A DNA stretch of 64,000 bases, from NCBI RefSeq assembly GCF_003063575.1, contig NZ_NESC01000010.1, positions 62,001 to 126,000 of the forward strand, given 5' to 3'. Source of the stretch: Limnohabitans sp. Jir72 (GTDB lineage: Bacteria; Pseudomonadota; Gammaproteobacteria; Burkholderiales; Burkholderiaceae_C). The position numbers and the translations under genes are program-made. A model generated the notes under the pieces. That model was not told where the DNA came from. It made no database searches and was given only the letters and a program-made list of their open reading frames with translations. Positions 32,533 to 42,691 of this stretch are shown one piece after another (the stretch's first letter is position 1; every line of letters begins with the position of its first letter).

Positions 32533-33339
32533 ATGAGCACCACCCCCCACCCCGAAGGCCAGATCGACTGCACCGTGCACGGTGCGGTCCTTCAAATCAG
32601 CATCAACCGCCCCGCCAAGCGCAACGGCTTCACACCCAAGATGTTCCGCGAGTTGGGCGAGGCCTACACCCGGCTGGATGACGAGCCCGCCCTGCGTGTG
32701 GGCGTGCTGTGCGCGGCGGGGGACCATTTCACCGCCGGGCTGGATTTGCCCACCATCGCACCGCTGATGCAGCGCGGCGAAAAGTCGGTGCCGCTGGGCT
32801 TGGTGGACCCCCTGAACCTGGGCATGGAGGGGTATCGTCGCCGTGTCAAACCCATGGTGGCGGCGGTGCAGGGCATCACCTACACACTGGGCATTGAACT
32901 CATGCTGGCCGCCGACATCGTGGTGGCGGCCGATGACTGCCGGTTTTCTCAGCTGGAAGTGCAGCGCGGCATCATGGCCACAGGCGGCGCCACGCTGCGC
33001 ATGGCCGAGCGGGCGGGCATGGGCAATGCGCTTTTGCATTTGCTCACGGCCGATGTGTTCGACAGCGCCGAAGCCCTGCGCCTGAACTTTGTGCAAAAGG
33101 TGGTCCCTGCGGCGAGTTTGCTGGCCGAGGCCATGCGCATTGCAAGCCAAATTGCAGCGCAAGCGCCGCTGGCCGTGGTGGCCACGCGGCAAAACGTGCT
33201 CAAGGCGGTGGAGCATGGGCCTTTGGTGGCCATGCACGATTTTCTGTCGGTGCAAAAAACGCTGTCCAACAGCCAGGACGCGGCCGAGGGCGTGCGTTCC
33301 TTTGTTGAGAAAAGACCCGCTCGCTTTACCGGTCAGTGA
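32533..33339 (+). CDS. Enoyl-CoA hydratase/isomerase (crotonase) family protein
   Basis: CAAGDHFTAGLDLPTI; AAVQGITYTLGIELMLAADIVVAADDCRFSQLEVQRGI. Confidence 0.9.
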   Translation: MSTTPHPEGQIDCTVHGAVLQISINRPAKRNGFTPKMFRELGEAYTRLDDEPALRVGVLCAAGDHFTAGLDLPTIAPLMQRGEKSVPLGLVDPLNLGMEGYRRRVKPMVAAVQGITYTLGIELMLAADIVVAADDCRFSQLEVQRGIMATGGATLRMAERAGMGNALLHLLTADVFDSAEALRLNFVQKVVPAASLLAEAMRIASQIAAQAPLAVVATRQNVLKAVEHGPLVAMHDFLSVQKTLSNSQDAAEGVRSFVEKRPARFTGQ

Positions 33340-33779
33340 TCGCCTGCCCGGTCGGGTGAAGACAGGGCTTGGATGTCGTGTCGCAGATCCGCCACCTCAT
33401 GGCGCAGGTGACGGATTTCACGCATCAGGTCTTTTTCAATTTGCCGCTCTTCGGCTTCGACCTCTTTTTCGACAAAGACAGCCGACAACGAGGCGGTGAC
33501 CAGCGACAACACCGCCAGCCCCAGCAGCACCACGATCACCGAGAAGGCACGCGAGGCATGGGTGGACGGCACCACGTCACCAAAGCCCACGGTGGCCGCG
33601 GTGGTGAAGGCCAGCCACAGACCGTCAGGCAGTGTTTTGATGTTGGGGTCGATCAGCCAGAAACCCACGCCGCCCAAACCCAAAATGGCCACGGCCAACA
33701 GCAATGAATAAATCAGGCCTTGCTGGATGATGCGGTGAAGACGGCGTGGTTGAGGTCGCATGTTGGAATTTTCACCCAT
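33333..33779 (-). CDS. Two-TM potassium channel family protein (Ion_trans_2 type)
   Basis: LPDGLWLAFTTAATVGFGDVVPSTHASRAFS pore region (TVGFGD); C-terminal coiled region. Confidence 0.88.
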   Translation of the reverse strand: MGENSNMRPQPRRLHRIIQQGLIYSLLLAVAILGLGGVGFWLIDPNIKTLPDGLWLAFTTAATVGFGDVVPSTHASRAFSVIVVLLGLAVLSLVTASLSAVFVEKEVEAEERQIEKDLMREIRHLRHEVADLRHDIQALSSPDRAGDH

Positions 33780-33863
33780 TCAGGGCATGTTTCATTGTGA
33801 CGAATGTCAGTGTTCGTTGAGGCACGTTGCCTGCAGGCATGGGCACTGCCTCACAATCGATGC

Positions 33864-34886
33864 ATGACCGATACAACCGCCGCGCAACACCCTTATGCCG
33901 AACTCACCCCCGACCGGGTGATGGACGCCCTGTCCGAGTTGGGCATGTGGCCCGATGGTCGATTGCTGGCGCTGAGCTCTTATGAGAATCGCGTGTACCG
34001 CGTGCACTTGGACGAAGCCGAGCAAGGCCACAAGGCCGTGGTGCTCAAGTTCTACCGCCCGGGGCGCTGGAGCCGCGAACAGATTCATGAAGAGCACGAT
34101 TTTGCGGCCGAGCTGGTGGCGGGCGAGGTGCCGATGGTGGCGCCTTTGACCATCGGTGGACAGACCTTGCACCACAGCGCCGGGTTCGACTTTTCGGTCA
34201 GCCCCTTGCGCGGTGGCCGAACGCCCGAGTTGGACGACTTTGACGTGCTGGAGTGGATCGGCCGTTTTCTGGCCCGCATCCACACCGTGGGTGCGGCCAA
34301 GCCCTTTGCGCACCGCCCCACGCTGGACGTGCAGACCTTTGCGCTGGAGCCCGCCCAGTGGCTCCAAACCCACCAGATGATCCCGCTTGAAGTCGAGCGC
34401 GAATGGCAGACCACGCTGGCGCAGGCCGTGGCCATCATTCAGGACAAGATGGCGCAAGGCGCGGCCGATCGACGGCTGATACGTCTGCACGGCGACTGCC
34501 ACCCCGGCAACATCCTGTGGACACCGACCAACTTGCCCGGCGGCGGCCCGCACTTTGTGGATTTGGACGATGCCCGCATGGGGCCTGCGGTGCAAGACCT
34601 CTGGATGCTGTTGTCCGGTGATCGCCGCCAGCGCACGGCGCAGTTGTCGGCCCTGGTCGATGGCTATGAGCAGGTGCGCGACTTGGACCGCTCAGAGCTG
34701 CACCTGATCGAGCCGCTGCGCACCTTGCGCCTGATCCATTACAGCGCTTGGCTGGCTCGGCGTTGGGAAGACCCGATTTTTCCGGTCAACTTCCCGTGGT
34801 TCGGCACGCCCGACTACTGGCGCGGCCAAGTGCAAATGCTGCAAGAACAGATCGAGCAAATGCAGGAAGCGCCTTTGGTGGTGTGA
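33864..34886 (+). CDS. srkA: Serine/threonine protein kinase SrkA (YihE)
   Basis: ALSSYENRVYRVHL; RLIRLHGDCHPGNILWTP; FVDLDDARMGPAVQDLWML. Confidence 0.93.
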   Translation: MTDTTAAQHPYAELTPDRVMDALSELGMWPDGRLLALSSYENRVYRVHLDEAEQGHKAVVLKFYRPGRWSREQIHEEHDFAAELVAGEVPMVAPLTIGGQTLHHSAGFDFSVSPLRGGRTPELDDFDVLEWIGRFLARIHTVGAAKPFAHRPTLDVQTFALEPAQWLQTHQMIPLEVEREWQTTLAQAVAIIQDKMAQGAADRRLIRLHGDCHPGNILWTPTNLPGGGPHFVDLDDARMGPAVQDLWMLLSGDRRQRTAQLSALVDGYEQVRDLDRSELHLIEPLRTLRLIHYSAWLARRWEDPIFPVNFPWFGTPDYWRGQVQMLQEQIEQMQEAPLVV

Positions 34887-34943
34887 GTTGCTAATGGCTT
34901 GTTGCAGCTGAGGCTCCGACATCATTTCTCGAGCACAAGCCCC

Positions 34944-35008
34944 ATGTCGGGGCTGAAGCCGCCGCCCTACAAAGACCGCCCCGTAGGTCGGTACCTTCAG
35001 GCCCGACG
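34944..35008. repeat. Family A palindrome, single copy between convergent srkA and glk
   Basis: ATGTCGGGGCTGAAGCCGCCGCCCTAC...CCGTAGGTCGGTACCTTCAGGCCCGAC. Confidence 0.88.
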
Positions 35009-35016
35009 TGTCGATC

Positions 35017-36012
35017 TCACCTGCGGCCAGGCTGTATGCCCAGGCCCATGGCGCAACCGATCAGGGCGGGTTGCTCGGCGCGGATCACATAGGTGGGGAT
35101 GCGCTTCATGTAGTTTTCAAAGCGGCCCTTGGCTTCAAAGGCGGCGCGAAAACCCGATCGCGCAAAGTAGTCCCCCAAGCGGCCGATCACACCGCCACCG
35201 ATGTAGATGCCGCCGCGTGCCCCCAGCGTCACGGCCAGGTTGGCGGCCGCATGGCCCAGCAGGCGGCACATGCGCTCCAGCGCTTCTTCGCAGGCCACAT
35301 CTTGGGCTGTCAGGGCGCGTTCGGTCACTTGCGCGGCCACCAAGGGCTCGGCCTCGGTGCCGTTCAGTTCGCAAATGGCGCGGTACAGGTTCTCCAGGCC
35401 CATGCCCGAAATGGCGCGTTCGGCTGACACATGAGAATGCGTGCGCCACAGCACGCGCAGGATGTCGGCTTCGCGCTCGCAAGTGGGCGACAGGCTCACG
35501 TGCCCGCCTTCGCCTGCAATCGGCACCCAATCGCCTCGGCGCGATCGCACGAGAGACGACACACCCAGCCCTGTGCCCGGCCCGATCAGGCCCTTGGGCG
35601 CATCCGGCACCGCTTCGCCCGCACCGATCTGTTCCAGATCCGCGCCTTGCAGTGCTGGGGCAGCCATGGCCATGGCCTCCCAGTCGTTGAGCATGAGCAG
35701 GCTGTCCAGGCCCAGTTGTTGGCGTGTGGCCTCGATCGAGAACTGCCAGTGGTTGTTGGTCATCTTCAGCACATCCCCATCGATGGGGTTGGCGATCGCG
35801 ATGCAGGCCTCGCGCACGGTGGCTAGACCGACCTGTTGCAAGTAGGCGTGTGCGGCGGCGGCCAGATCCGGGTACTGACCGGTGGGCAGGGTGACTTCGT
35901 GGGTGATGGGCGTGCCATCGCCATGCACCAAGGCAAAGCGGGCATTGGTGCCGCCGATGTCGCCCAAAAGGCGAGGGGCGTTGGCTGGAGTGGTGGGGTT
36001 CATGTGGGCCAT
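35017..36012 (-). CDS. glk: Glucokinase
   Basis: LLGDIGGTNARFALVHGDG; LIGPGTGLGVSSL; GEGGHVSLSP; GGIYIGGGV. Confidence 0.95.
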   Translation of the reverse strand: MAHMNPTTPANAPRLLGDIGGTNARFALVHGDGTPITHEVTLPTGQYPDLAAAAHAYLQQVGLATVREACIAIANPIDGDVLKMTNNHWQFSIEATRQQLGLDSLLMLNDWEAMAMAAPALQGADLEQIGAGEAVPDAPKGLIGPGTGLGVSSLVRSRRGDWVPIAGEGGHVSLSPTCEREADILRVLWRTHSHVSAERAISGMGLENLYRAICELNGTEAEPLVAAQVTERALTAQDVACEEALERMCRLLGHAAANLAVTLGARGGIYIGGGVIGRLGDYFARSGFRAAFEAKGRFENYMKRIPTYVIRAEQPALIGCAMGLGIQPGRR

Positions 36013-36103
36013 GTGTGTGTTGGCGGCAAGGGTATCGGTCAGACGGGCTTGGCAAGGGGTTGAAAGTTACCCATGGGTTTCAAGTTGAATGCGCTGCGCA
36101 TGT

Positions 36104-37612
36104 TCATGGCGGGGCGGCCATGGGCAGGACCACGCGCACGCACAGGCCATGCGGGGGGGCGTCGTTCAGTGTCACCTGGCCCTCATGGCGTTCCACGATT
36201 TCTTGGACGATGGCCAGGCCCAGGCCGCAGCCGTTGCCTGCATCGGTGGCGCGCACAAAGCGCTCGAACACCCGGGCTTGATCGCCCGCCGGGATGCCGG
36301 GGCCGTTGTCGATGACTTCGAGCAAAGCCATGGGCCGGTTCAGGTTTTGCTGCGTCATGGGCGCGGGCAAGACGCGCACCGTGACCTGGCTGCCTGTGCC
36401 CGCGTAGTGCAGGGCGTTGTCGATCAGGTTGCTCAGCGCTTCGCGGATCAGCAATGCATTGGCGTGGACCCACACCGGCTGTGTGCTGTGCTCGTCCATG
36501 CCCAGATCGATCTGGGCTTTCAAGGCGCGTGGCACCCATTCGGCGGTCAGGGCCTGTGCCAGGCGCTGCAGGTCAAAGTGTTGGCGGTCTTGCGCCATGA
36601 CCGATTCGGGTTCGGCACGCGCCAAAGTCAGCAGTTGGTTGACCAGGTGGGCGCTGCGTGTGGCGCTGTCGTGCACGCGCTGCAGGCGGGCGCGCAGCTC
36701 GGGGTCGCTGGTCGATTGCAGCGCGATCTCGGTCTGGCTTTTCAGGCCCGCCAGCGGTGTGCGCAATTGGTGCGCCGCATCGCCAATGAAACGCTTTTGC
36801 GTGGCCACGGTGTTTTGCACTGCGGCCAGCAAGGTGTTGATGGCGGTGGCCAGCGACCACAGCTCGCGCGGGGCCGAGGCCAGTTGCAGCGGGGCCAAGT
36901 CGGTGGGGGCGCGGCCTTCGACTTGTTGGCGCAAACGCGCCAGCGGCGACAGGCCAGCACGGATGCCCAGCCACACGATCACCGTCATCAGCAGCACCAG
37001 GCAAGACATGGGCAGCAACATGTCCACCAAGATGCGTTGCGCCAGCTCTTCGCGGTTGGCGCTGCTGCGCGCCACCTGCACCAGCATGGTCTGTGGTGCC
37101 GCTGCGTCTTCGCCAAAGCGCAGGTACAAGGCCACCAGACGCAGAGGCTGGCCCGACGGCGCCTGTCGTGTGCTGCGCTCATGCATGGGCATGACGCCGT
37201 CGTAGAAATACGGCTGGTTCAACGCGGGTTCTGTGGGCGCATCGTCCTCGCCAGGCAAGACCGGCGCAGGCAAGGACTGGTTGCCCAAAATGAATTGCCC
37301 CGGTGGGGCGCTGACCATGTAGAGCAGTTTGTCGGCCGGGTCGGCCTCCAGCACGTCCTGTGCGGCACGCGGAAAGTCGATCAGCAGACCGTTGCCAATG
37401 GGCTTGAGCTGGCGCGCCAAGGAGCGGCTGGCTTGCAGCAAGCTGGCATCGATCGCTTGGTTGGCATAGCCCGCCGCGAATTTGTAGGTGGCCACGCCCC
37501 CGGCCATCCACAGCACCAGCTGCGGCACCAGCACCCACAGCAGCAACTGCCGCGCCAGCGAGACCCCGGCCTGGCCGGGTGGGGTAGCGGGCGCTCCACC
37601 TGCGTGTGTCAT
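36104..37612 (-). CDS. Two-component sensor histidine kinase (TctE/QseC-like)
   Basis: RFIGDAAHQLRTPLAGLKSQTEIAL H-box; EALSNLIDNALHYA N-box; CGLGLAIVQEIVERH. Confidence 0.93.
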   Translation of the reverse strand: MTHAGGAPATPPGQAGVSLARQLLLWVLVPQLVLWMAGGVATYKFAAGYANQAIDASLLQASRSLARQLKPIGNGLLIDFPRAAQDVLEADPADKLLYMVSAPPGQFILGNQSLPAPVLPGEDDAPTEPALNQPYFYDGVMPMHERSTRQAPSGQPLRLVALYLRFGEDAAAPQTMLVQVARSSANREELAQRILVDMLLPMSCLVLLMTVIVWLGIRAGLSPLARLRQQVEGRAPTDLAPLQLASAPRELWSLATAINTLLAAVQNTVATQKRFIGDAAHQLRTPLAGLKSQTEIALQSTSDPELRARLQRVHDSATRSAHLVNQLLTLARAEPESVMAQDRQHFDLQRLAQALTAEWVPRALKAQIDLGMDEHSTQPVWVHANALLIREALSNLIDNALHYAGTGSQVTVRVLPAPMTQQNLNRPMALLEVIDNGPGIPAGDQARVFERFVRATDAGNGCGLGLAIVQEIVERHEGQVTLNDAPPHGLCVRVVLPMAAPP

Positions 37613-38280
37613 GGGCTCGTGGCTTCCATCAGGTAACCCAGGCCGCGCACGGTGCGGATGGCCAGCCCGGCGTCTTCCAGTTTGCGGCGCAGGCGGTGGA
37701 TGTAGACCTCGATCGAATTGCCGCCACCGACTTCGCCGCCATCGGCGTTCCAGGTTTGGGTGATCTGTTCTTTGGTGACCACTTTGTCACGCTGGCTGAC
37801 CAACAACTCCAGCAGCGTCCATTCGCGGCCACTCAGCTCCAGCGGCACGCCCGCGACCAAAGCGCGGTGTGAGGCGTGGTCCAGCAGCAGCCGACCAAAC
37901 AATGCTGAAACACTGCTGGGCTGGCTGCGCCGCAGCAAGGCCTGCAGCCGGGCCAGCAGTTCAGGAAAGTCAAAGGGTTTGGTCACGTAGTCGTCGGCCC
38001 CGGCTTGCAAGCCGGCCACGCGGTCGTCCAGCGCATCGCGTGCGGTCAGCAACAGCACGGGCAGTGCCGGTTGCGATTGGCGCACATGCTTGAGCACCGA
38101 CAGGCCGTCCAGCATGGGCAGGCCGATGTCGAGCACGGCAATGTCAAAGCGCTGCTTGTGCAGCAAATAGTCGGCCACGGCCCCGTTGGGCGCGTGCTCC
38201 ACCTCAAAACCGGCGCCGCCCAACTGGGTGGTCAGGGCATCGGCCAGCATCGCATCGTCTTCGGCAAGCAGCAGTTTCAT
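37609..38280 (-). CDS. OmpR-family response regulator (TctD-like)
   Basis: MKLLLAEDDAMLADAL; DIAVLDIGLPMLDGLSVL; C-terminal winged helix; 4-bp overlap with kinase. Confidence 0.95.
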   Translation of the reverse strand: MKLLLAEDDAMLADALTTQLGGAGFEVEHAPNGAVADYLLHKQRFDIAVLDIGLPMLDGLSVLKHVRQSQPALPVLLLTARDALDDRVAGLQAGADDYVTKPFDFPELLARLQALLRRSQPSSVSALFGRLLLDHASHRALVAGVPLELSGREWTLLELLVSQRDKVVTKEQITQTWNADGGEVGGGNSIEVYIHRLRRKLEDAGLAIRTVRGLGYLMEATSP

Positions 38281-38337
38281 GTCCGAAGCTTAATGGATGG
38301 TTCAGCTTGTGGGCCTGTTTTTGGCGAATTTCGATCT

Positions 38338-38388
38338 AGGGTTTAACCTAGTGTTAATAAATTAACAAAACATTAATATTAGACCGTC
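38338..38388. promoter_or_regulatory. AT-rich divergent regulatory region between response regulator and sugar ABC genes
   Basis: GTTTAACctagtGTTAATaaATTAACaaaacATTAATATT; inverted GTTAAT/ATTAAC at 38353-38366. Confidence 0.5.
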
Positions 38389-38461
38389 GAGGTCATGGAC
38401 AGGCTGTCTGTGACACCTCGCACACCCATCTTGGGCCGACGGCCCCCACCAGGAGACTCTC

Positions 38462-39715
38462 TTGAAAACTTTGAAAATGTTCCAGCGTTCGATCTTGGCC
38501 GCAGCCGCTGTGCTGACCGTGGCGGCCCATGCCGGTGAAGTGGAAGTGCTGCACTACTGGACCAGCGGTGGCGAGGCCAAATCGGCGGCCGCTCTGAAGG
38601 CCACCTTGCAAGGCAAGGGCCATACCTGGAAAGACTTTGCCGTGGCCGGTGGCGGCGGTGACAACGCCATGACCGTGCTCAAGTCGCGCGTGGTCTCGGG
38701 CAATGCCCCTGCTGCAGCGCAAATCAAAGGCCCCGCTTTGCAAGAGTGGGCCGCTGAAGGTGTGTTGGCCAACATCGACGATGTGGCCAAGGCCGAAAAG
38801 TGGGACAGCCTGCTGCCCCCGGTGGTGGCCAACGTCATGAAATACAAGGGCAACTACATCGCCGCCCCCGTGAACGTGCACCGTGTGAACTGGCTGTGGG
38901 CCAGCAACGCTGCGTTCAAAAAAGCCGGTGCCAAAGTGCCGACCAATTGGGATGAATTCTTTGTCGCTGCTGAAGCACTGAAAAAGGCCGGCATCATCCC
39001 CGTGGCCCACGGTGGACAGAACTGGCAAGACTTCACCACCTTCGAGAGCGTGGCGCTGGGCGTTGGCGGTGCCGACTTCTACAAAAAAGCGCTGGTGCAA
39101 CTGGACCAGTCCACCCTGACCGGCACCACCATGACCAAGGTGCTCGACACCTTCAAAAAGGTCAAGACCTACACCGACAAAAATGCGCCTGGCCGCGACT
39201 GGAACCTGGCCACCGCCATGGTCATCAAGGGCGAAGCCGGTATGCAGTTGATGGGTGACTGGGCCAAGGGTGAATTCGTGGCCGCTGGCAAAAAGCCCGG
39301 CGCTGACTTCTCTTGCGTGGCCGCTCCTGGCACCGCCAAGGCCTTCACCTTCAACGTGGACTCGTTTGCCATGTTCAAGCTGAAAAACGAAGACAACACC
39401 AAGGCCCAGAAAGACCTGGCCTCGGCCATCATGTCCACCGAGTTCCAGGAAGTCTTCAACCTGAACAAGGGCTCCATCCCGGTGCGTTTGAACATGAACT
39501 TGGCCAAGTTTGACGACTGCGCCAAGCTCAGCGCCAACGACTTCGTGGCCACGGCCAAGAACGGCGGCTTGGTGCCATCGGTCGCCCACGGCATGGCCAT
39601 TGGCTCGGCCACATCGGGCGCCATTCAAGACGCCGTCAGCCAGTTCTGGAACGACGACAAGATTAGCACGAAAGACGCTCAAGCCAAGATCGCTTCGGCC
39701 GCCAGGGTCAAGTGA
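38462..39715 (+). CDS. Sugar ABC transporter substrate-binding protein (glucose/mannose-type)
   Basis: Signal peptide; VEVLHYWTSGGEAKSAAALKATLQGKGHTWKDFAVAGGGGDNAMTVL; TTG start; followed by two permeases and ATPase. Confidence 0.93.
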   Translation: MKTLKMFQRSILAAAAVLTVAAHAGEVEVLHYWTSGGEAKSAAALKATLQGKGHTWKDFAVAGGGGDNAMTVLKSRVVSGNAPAAAQIKGPALQEWAAEGVLANIDDVAKAEKWDSLLPPVVANVMKYKGNYIAAPVNVHRVNWLWASNAAFKKAGAKVPTNWDEFFVAAEALKKAGIIPVAHGGQNWQDFTTFESVALGVGGADFYKKALVQLDQSTLTGTTMTKVLDTFKKVKTYTDKNAPGRDWNLATAMVIKGEAGMQLMGDWAKGEFVAAGKKPGADFSCVAAPGTAKAFTFNVDSFAMFKLKNEDNTKAQKDLASAIMSTEFQEVFNLNKGSIPVRLNMNLAKFDDCAKLSANDFVATAKNGGLVPSVAHGMAIGSATSGAIQDAVSQFWNDDKISTKDAQAKIASAARVK

Positions 39716-39832
39716 GTCTTTGAGCTGGCCATGCGGTCGGCTCGCACAAGCCCAGCGGGCTTGTTGTTTCTTTAGCCACCGGGCTGCAGGTCACGAGCTT
39801 GCAGCCCGCGCTGGCCCCCGATTGGATCACCC

Positions 39833-40711
39833 ATGTCTTCATCCTCCCCTCAGCAAGCCGCGTGGCTGCCCAAGCTGGTCATTGCGCCCAGCTTTGTACT
39901 CTCGCTGCTGTTCATCTATGGCCTGATGGCCTGGAACGGTTACCTGTCCGTATCCGCCTCACGCCTGCTGCCCAACTACGAATTTGTGGGCTTGCAGCAC
40001 TACAGCGCTTTGCTGGACAGCGACCGCTTTCGCGTGGCCATGACCAACATGGCGGTGTTTGGCTTTTGCTTCATCGGCGGCGCGATGGCGCTGGGCGTTT
40101 TGCTGGCCATCTTGCTGGACCAAAAGGTGCGCGGTGAGGGCGTGTTGCGCACCATTTACCTGTACCCCATGGCGATCTCGTTCATCGTCACAGGCACCGC
40201 CTGGAAGTGGATTTTGAACCCCGGTCTGGGCTTGCAGCACCTGATGCACAGCTGGGGCTATACGGATTTTCAGTTCGAGTGGCTGGTCGATCAGGACATG
40301 GCCATTTACTGTGTGGTCATTGCAGGCGTGTGGCAAAGCGCGGGCTTTGTCATGGCGCTGTTTCTGGCCGCACTGCGCGGCATCGACGACTCGATCATCA
40401 AGGCCGCCCAAGTGGACGGCGCGAGTTTGCCGCGCATTTACTGGCGCATCATTTTGCCCAGCTTGGGGCCGGTGTTTTTCAGCACGCTGATGGTGGTCTC
40501 GCACCTGGCGATCAAGAGCTTTGACCTGGTCATGGCGCTGACTGCAGGAGGCCCCGGTTACGCCACGGATTTGCCCGCCACTTTCATGTACGCCACCGCC
40601 TTCACACGCGGGCAGATCGGCGTGGGCGCGGCCAGTGCCACCGTGATGCTGGCCACCGTGGCGGCGATTGTGGTGCCCTACCTTTATTCTGAATTGCGGA
40701 GCAAGCGATGA
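39833..40711 (+). CDS. Sugar ABC transporter permease 1
   Basis: Multiple TMs; AAQVDGASLPRIYWRIILPSLGPVF EAA-like loop. Confidence 0.93.
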   Translation: MSSSSPQQAAWLPKLVIAPSFVLSLLFIYGLMAWNGYLSVSASRLLPNYEFVGLQHYSALLDSDRFRVAMTNMAVFGFCFIGGAMALGVLLAILLDQKVRGEGVLRTIYLYPMAISFIVTGTAWKWILNPGLGLQHLMHSWGYTDFQFEWLVDQDMAIYCVVIAGVWQSAGFVMALFLAALRGIDDSIIKAAQVDGASLPRIYWRIILPSLGPVFFSTLMVVSHLAIKSFDLVMALTAGGPGYATDLPATFMYATAFTRGQIGVGAASATVMLATVAAIVVPYLYSELRSKR

Positions 40712-41577
40712 ACCCCGCGAAGCCTTTTTCTCTTTATTTTCATCGCCTGATCCTGTGGACCATGCTGCTGCTGTTTGCGGCCTGGTTTTTGGTGCCGCTG
40801 TATGTGATGCTGACCACCTCGCTCAAAGACGCCGAGCAACTGCGCGCAGGCAACCTGCTGAGCCTGCCCACCGCGCCCACGCTGGACGCGTGGTTCAAGG
40901 CCTGGGACACCGCCTGCACCGGTGTGCAGTGCGAGGGCCTCAAGCCTTATTTCTGGAACTCGATGGTGATGGTGGTGCCTGCGGTGTTGCTGTCCACCCT
41001 GATCGGATCGCTCAACGGTTATGTGCTCTCCAAATGGAAGTTTCGAGGCAGCGAGACGCTGTTTGCCTTCATGCTGTTTGGCGTGTTCATGCCCATGCAG
41101 GTGGTGCTGCTGCCCATGAGCCAGGTGCTCGGCTGGCTGGGCGTGGCTAGCTCGGTGTGGGGCTTGATGCTGGTGCACGTCGTGGCGGGTATTCCGTCCA
41201 CCACATTGTTCTTTCGGAACTACTACATCGGCTTGCCAGACGAGTTGATCAAAGCGGCTCAGCTCGATGGTGCGGGTTTTTGGATGATCTTTCGCCGCAT
41301 CGTGTTGCCGTTGTCGTTGCCCATCTTGGTGGTCACGCTGATTTGGCAGTTCACCAACATCTGGAACGACTTTTTGTACGGCGTGGTGTTCTCGGGCGCT
41401 GACAGCAAGCCGATCACCGTGGGCCTGAACAACCTGGCCAACACATCGAGCGCCGTCAAGGAATACAACGTCGACATGGCTGCGGCCTTGATCGCGGCAT
41501 TGCCCACCCTGTTTGTGTACGTGGTGGCTGGTAAATATTTTGTGCGCGGCCTCACCGCTGGCGCCGTCAAGGGCTAA
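40708..41577 (+). CDS. Carbohydrate ABC transporter permease 2
   Basis: AAQLDGAGFWMIFRRIVLPLSLPILVV; 4-bp overlap with permease 1. Confidence 0.94.
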   Translation: MNPAKPFSLYFHRLILWTMLLLFAAWFLVPLYVMLTTSLKDAEQLRAGNLLSLPTAPTLDAWFKAWDTACTGVQCEGLKPYFWNSMVMVVPAVLLSTLIGSLNGYVLSKWKFRGSETLFAFMLFGVFMPMQVVLLPMSQVLGWLGVASSVWGLMLVHVVAGIPSTTLFFRNYYIGLPDELIKAAQLDGAGFWMIFRRIVLPLSLPILVVTLIWQFTNIWNDFLYGVVFSGADSKPITVGLNNLANTSSAVKEYNVDMAAALIAALPTLFVYVVAGKYFVRGLTAGAVKG

Positions 41578-41589
41578 AGGAAAAACATC

Positions 41590-42657
41590 ATGGGCGCACT
41601 CGCCATTCGCAACATCCACAAGACCTACAACGAGACGGTCCACATCTTGAAGGGCATCGATCTGGAGATCGAGGCCGGTGAATTTTTGATTTTGGTGGGG
41701 CCTTCTGGCTGTGGCAAATCGACGCTGTTGTCGATGATCGCGGGACTGGACCACCCCACCAGCGGCGCCATCCACATTGGCGAGCGCGAGGTGACCCACC
41801 TGCCCAGCAAGGACCGCGACATCGCCATGGTGTTCCAGAGCTACGCGCTCTACCCCAACATGACCGTGGCGCAAAACATCGCCTTTGGTCTGGAGATCCG
41901 CAAAGTGCCCAAGGCCGAGCGCAAGGCCGCCGTGGACCGCGTGTCGGCCATGCTGCAAATTGGCCACCTGCTGGACCGCAAGCCGGGCCAGCTGTCGGGC
42001 GGGCAGCGTCAGCGCGTGGCCATGGGCCGTGCTCTGGCGCGTGACCCCAAGCTGTTTTTGTTTGACGAGCCGCTGTCCAACCTCGACGCCAAGCTGCGCG
42101 TGGAAATGCGCGCCGAGATCAAGCTCTTGCACCAGCGCACAAAAACCACCACGGTCTACGTGACGCACGACCAGGTCGAGGCCATGACGCTGGGCGACCG
42201 CATTGCCGTGATGAAAGACGGCTGGGTGCAACAGTTCGGCACGCCTGCGCAGATTTACAACCACCCGGCCAACCGCTTTGTGGCCGAGTTCATCGGGTCG
42301 CCCGCTATGAACATGGTGGATGCGCAGAGGACTGGCCAGGCTTTGATGGCCCATGGCGTGGAGCTGCCCATCACCGATGCGCAACGCGCCGCCGTGCAAG
42401 CGCACGGCAGCGCAGATCTGGTTTATGGCCTGCGCCCTGAAAGCATCAGCTTTGCCAACCAAGGCCTGCCCGGCAAGCTCAGCATGATCGAGCCCACCGG
42501 CCCTGAAACCTATGCCACGGTGGACACCGCCGCAGGTAAGCTCACAGCCCGTGTGCCTGGCGTGTTGCAAGCCGCAGTGGGCGATGCGGTGCACCTGCAA
42601 TGGCAAGCCGATCAGTCGCACCTGTTTGACCGCGCCAGCGGCGTGCGCGTGGGGTGA
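41590..42657 (+). CDS. Sugar ABC transporter ATP-binding protein (UgpC/MsmK family)
   Basis: GPSGCGKSTLLSMIAGL; QLSGGQRQRVAMGRALARDPKLFLFDEPLSNLDAKLRVEMR. Confidence 0.95.
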   Translation: MGALAIRNIHKTYNETVHILKGIDLEIEAGEFLILVGPSGCGKSTLLSMIAGLDHPTSGAIHIGEREVTHLPSKDRDIAMVFQSYALYPNMTVAQNIAFGLEIRKVPKAERKAAVDRVSAMLQIGHLLDRKPGQLSGGQRQRVAMGRALARDPKLFLFDEPLSNLDAKLRVEMRAEIKLLHQRTKTTTVYVTHDQVEAMTLGDRIAVMKDGWVQQFGTPAQIYNHPANRFVAEFIGSPAMNMVDAQRTGQALMAHGVELPITDAQRAAVQAHGSADLVYGLRPESISFANQGLPGKLSMIEPTGPETYATVDTAAGKLTARVPGVLQAAVGDAVHLQWQADQSHLFDRASGVRVG

Positions 42658-42691
42658 TGCAGGGCGCGGGTTTTGTGCCCGGTCTTTGACC

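Noticed and set aside
36089-37636. 515-aa plus-strand ORF
   Set aside because: Antisense to the histidine kinase; the kinase frame has clear H, N and G boxes.
40684-42621. 645-aa minus-strand ORF
   Set aside because: Antisense to ABC permease and ATPase genes whose motifs are unambiguous.
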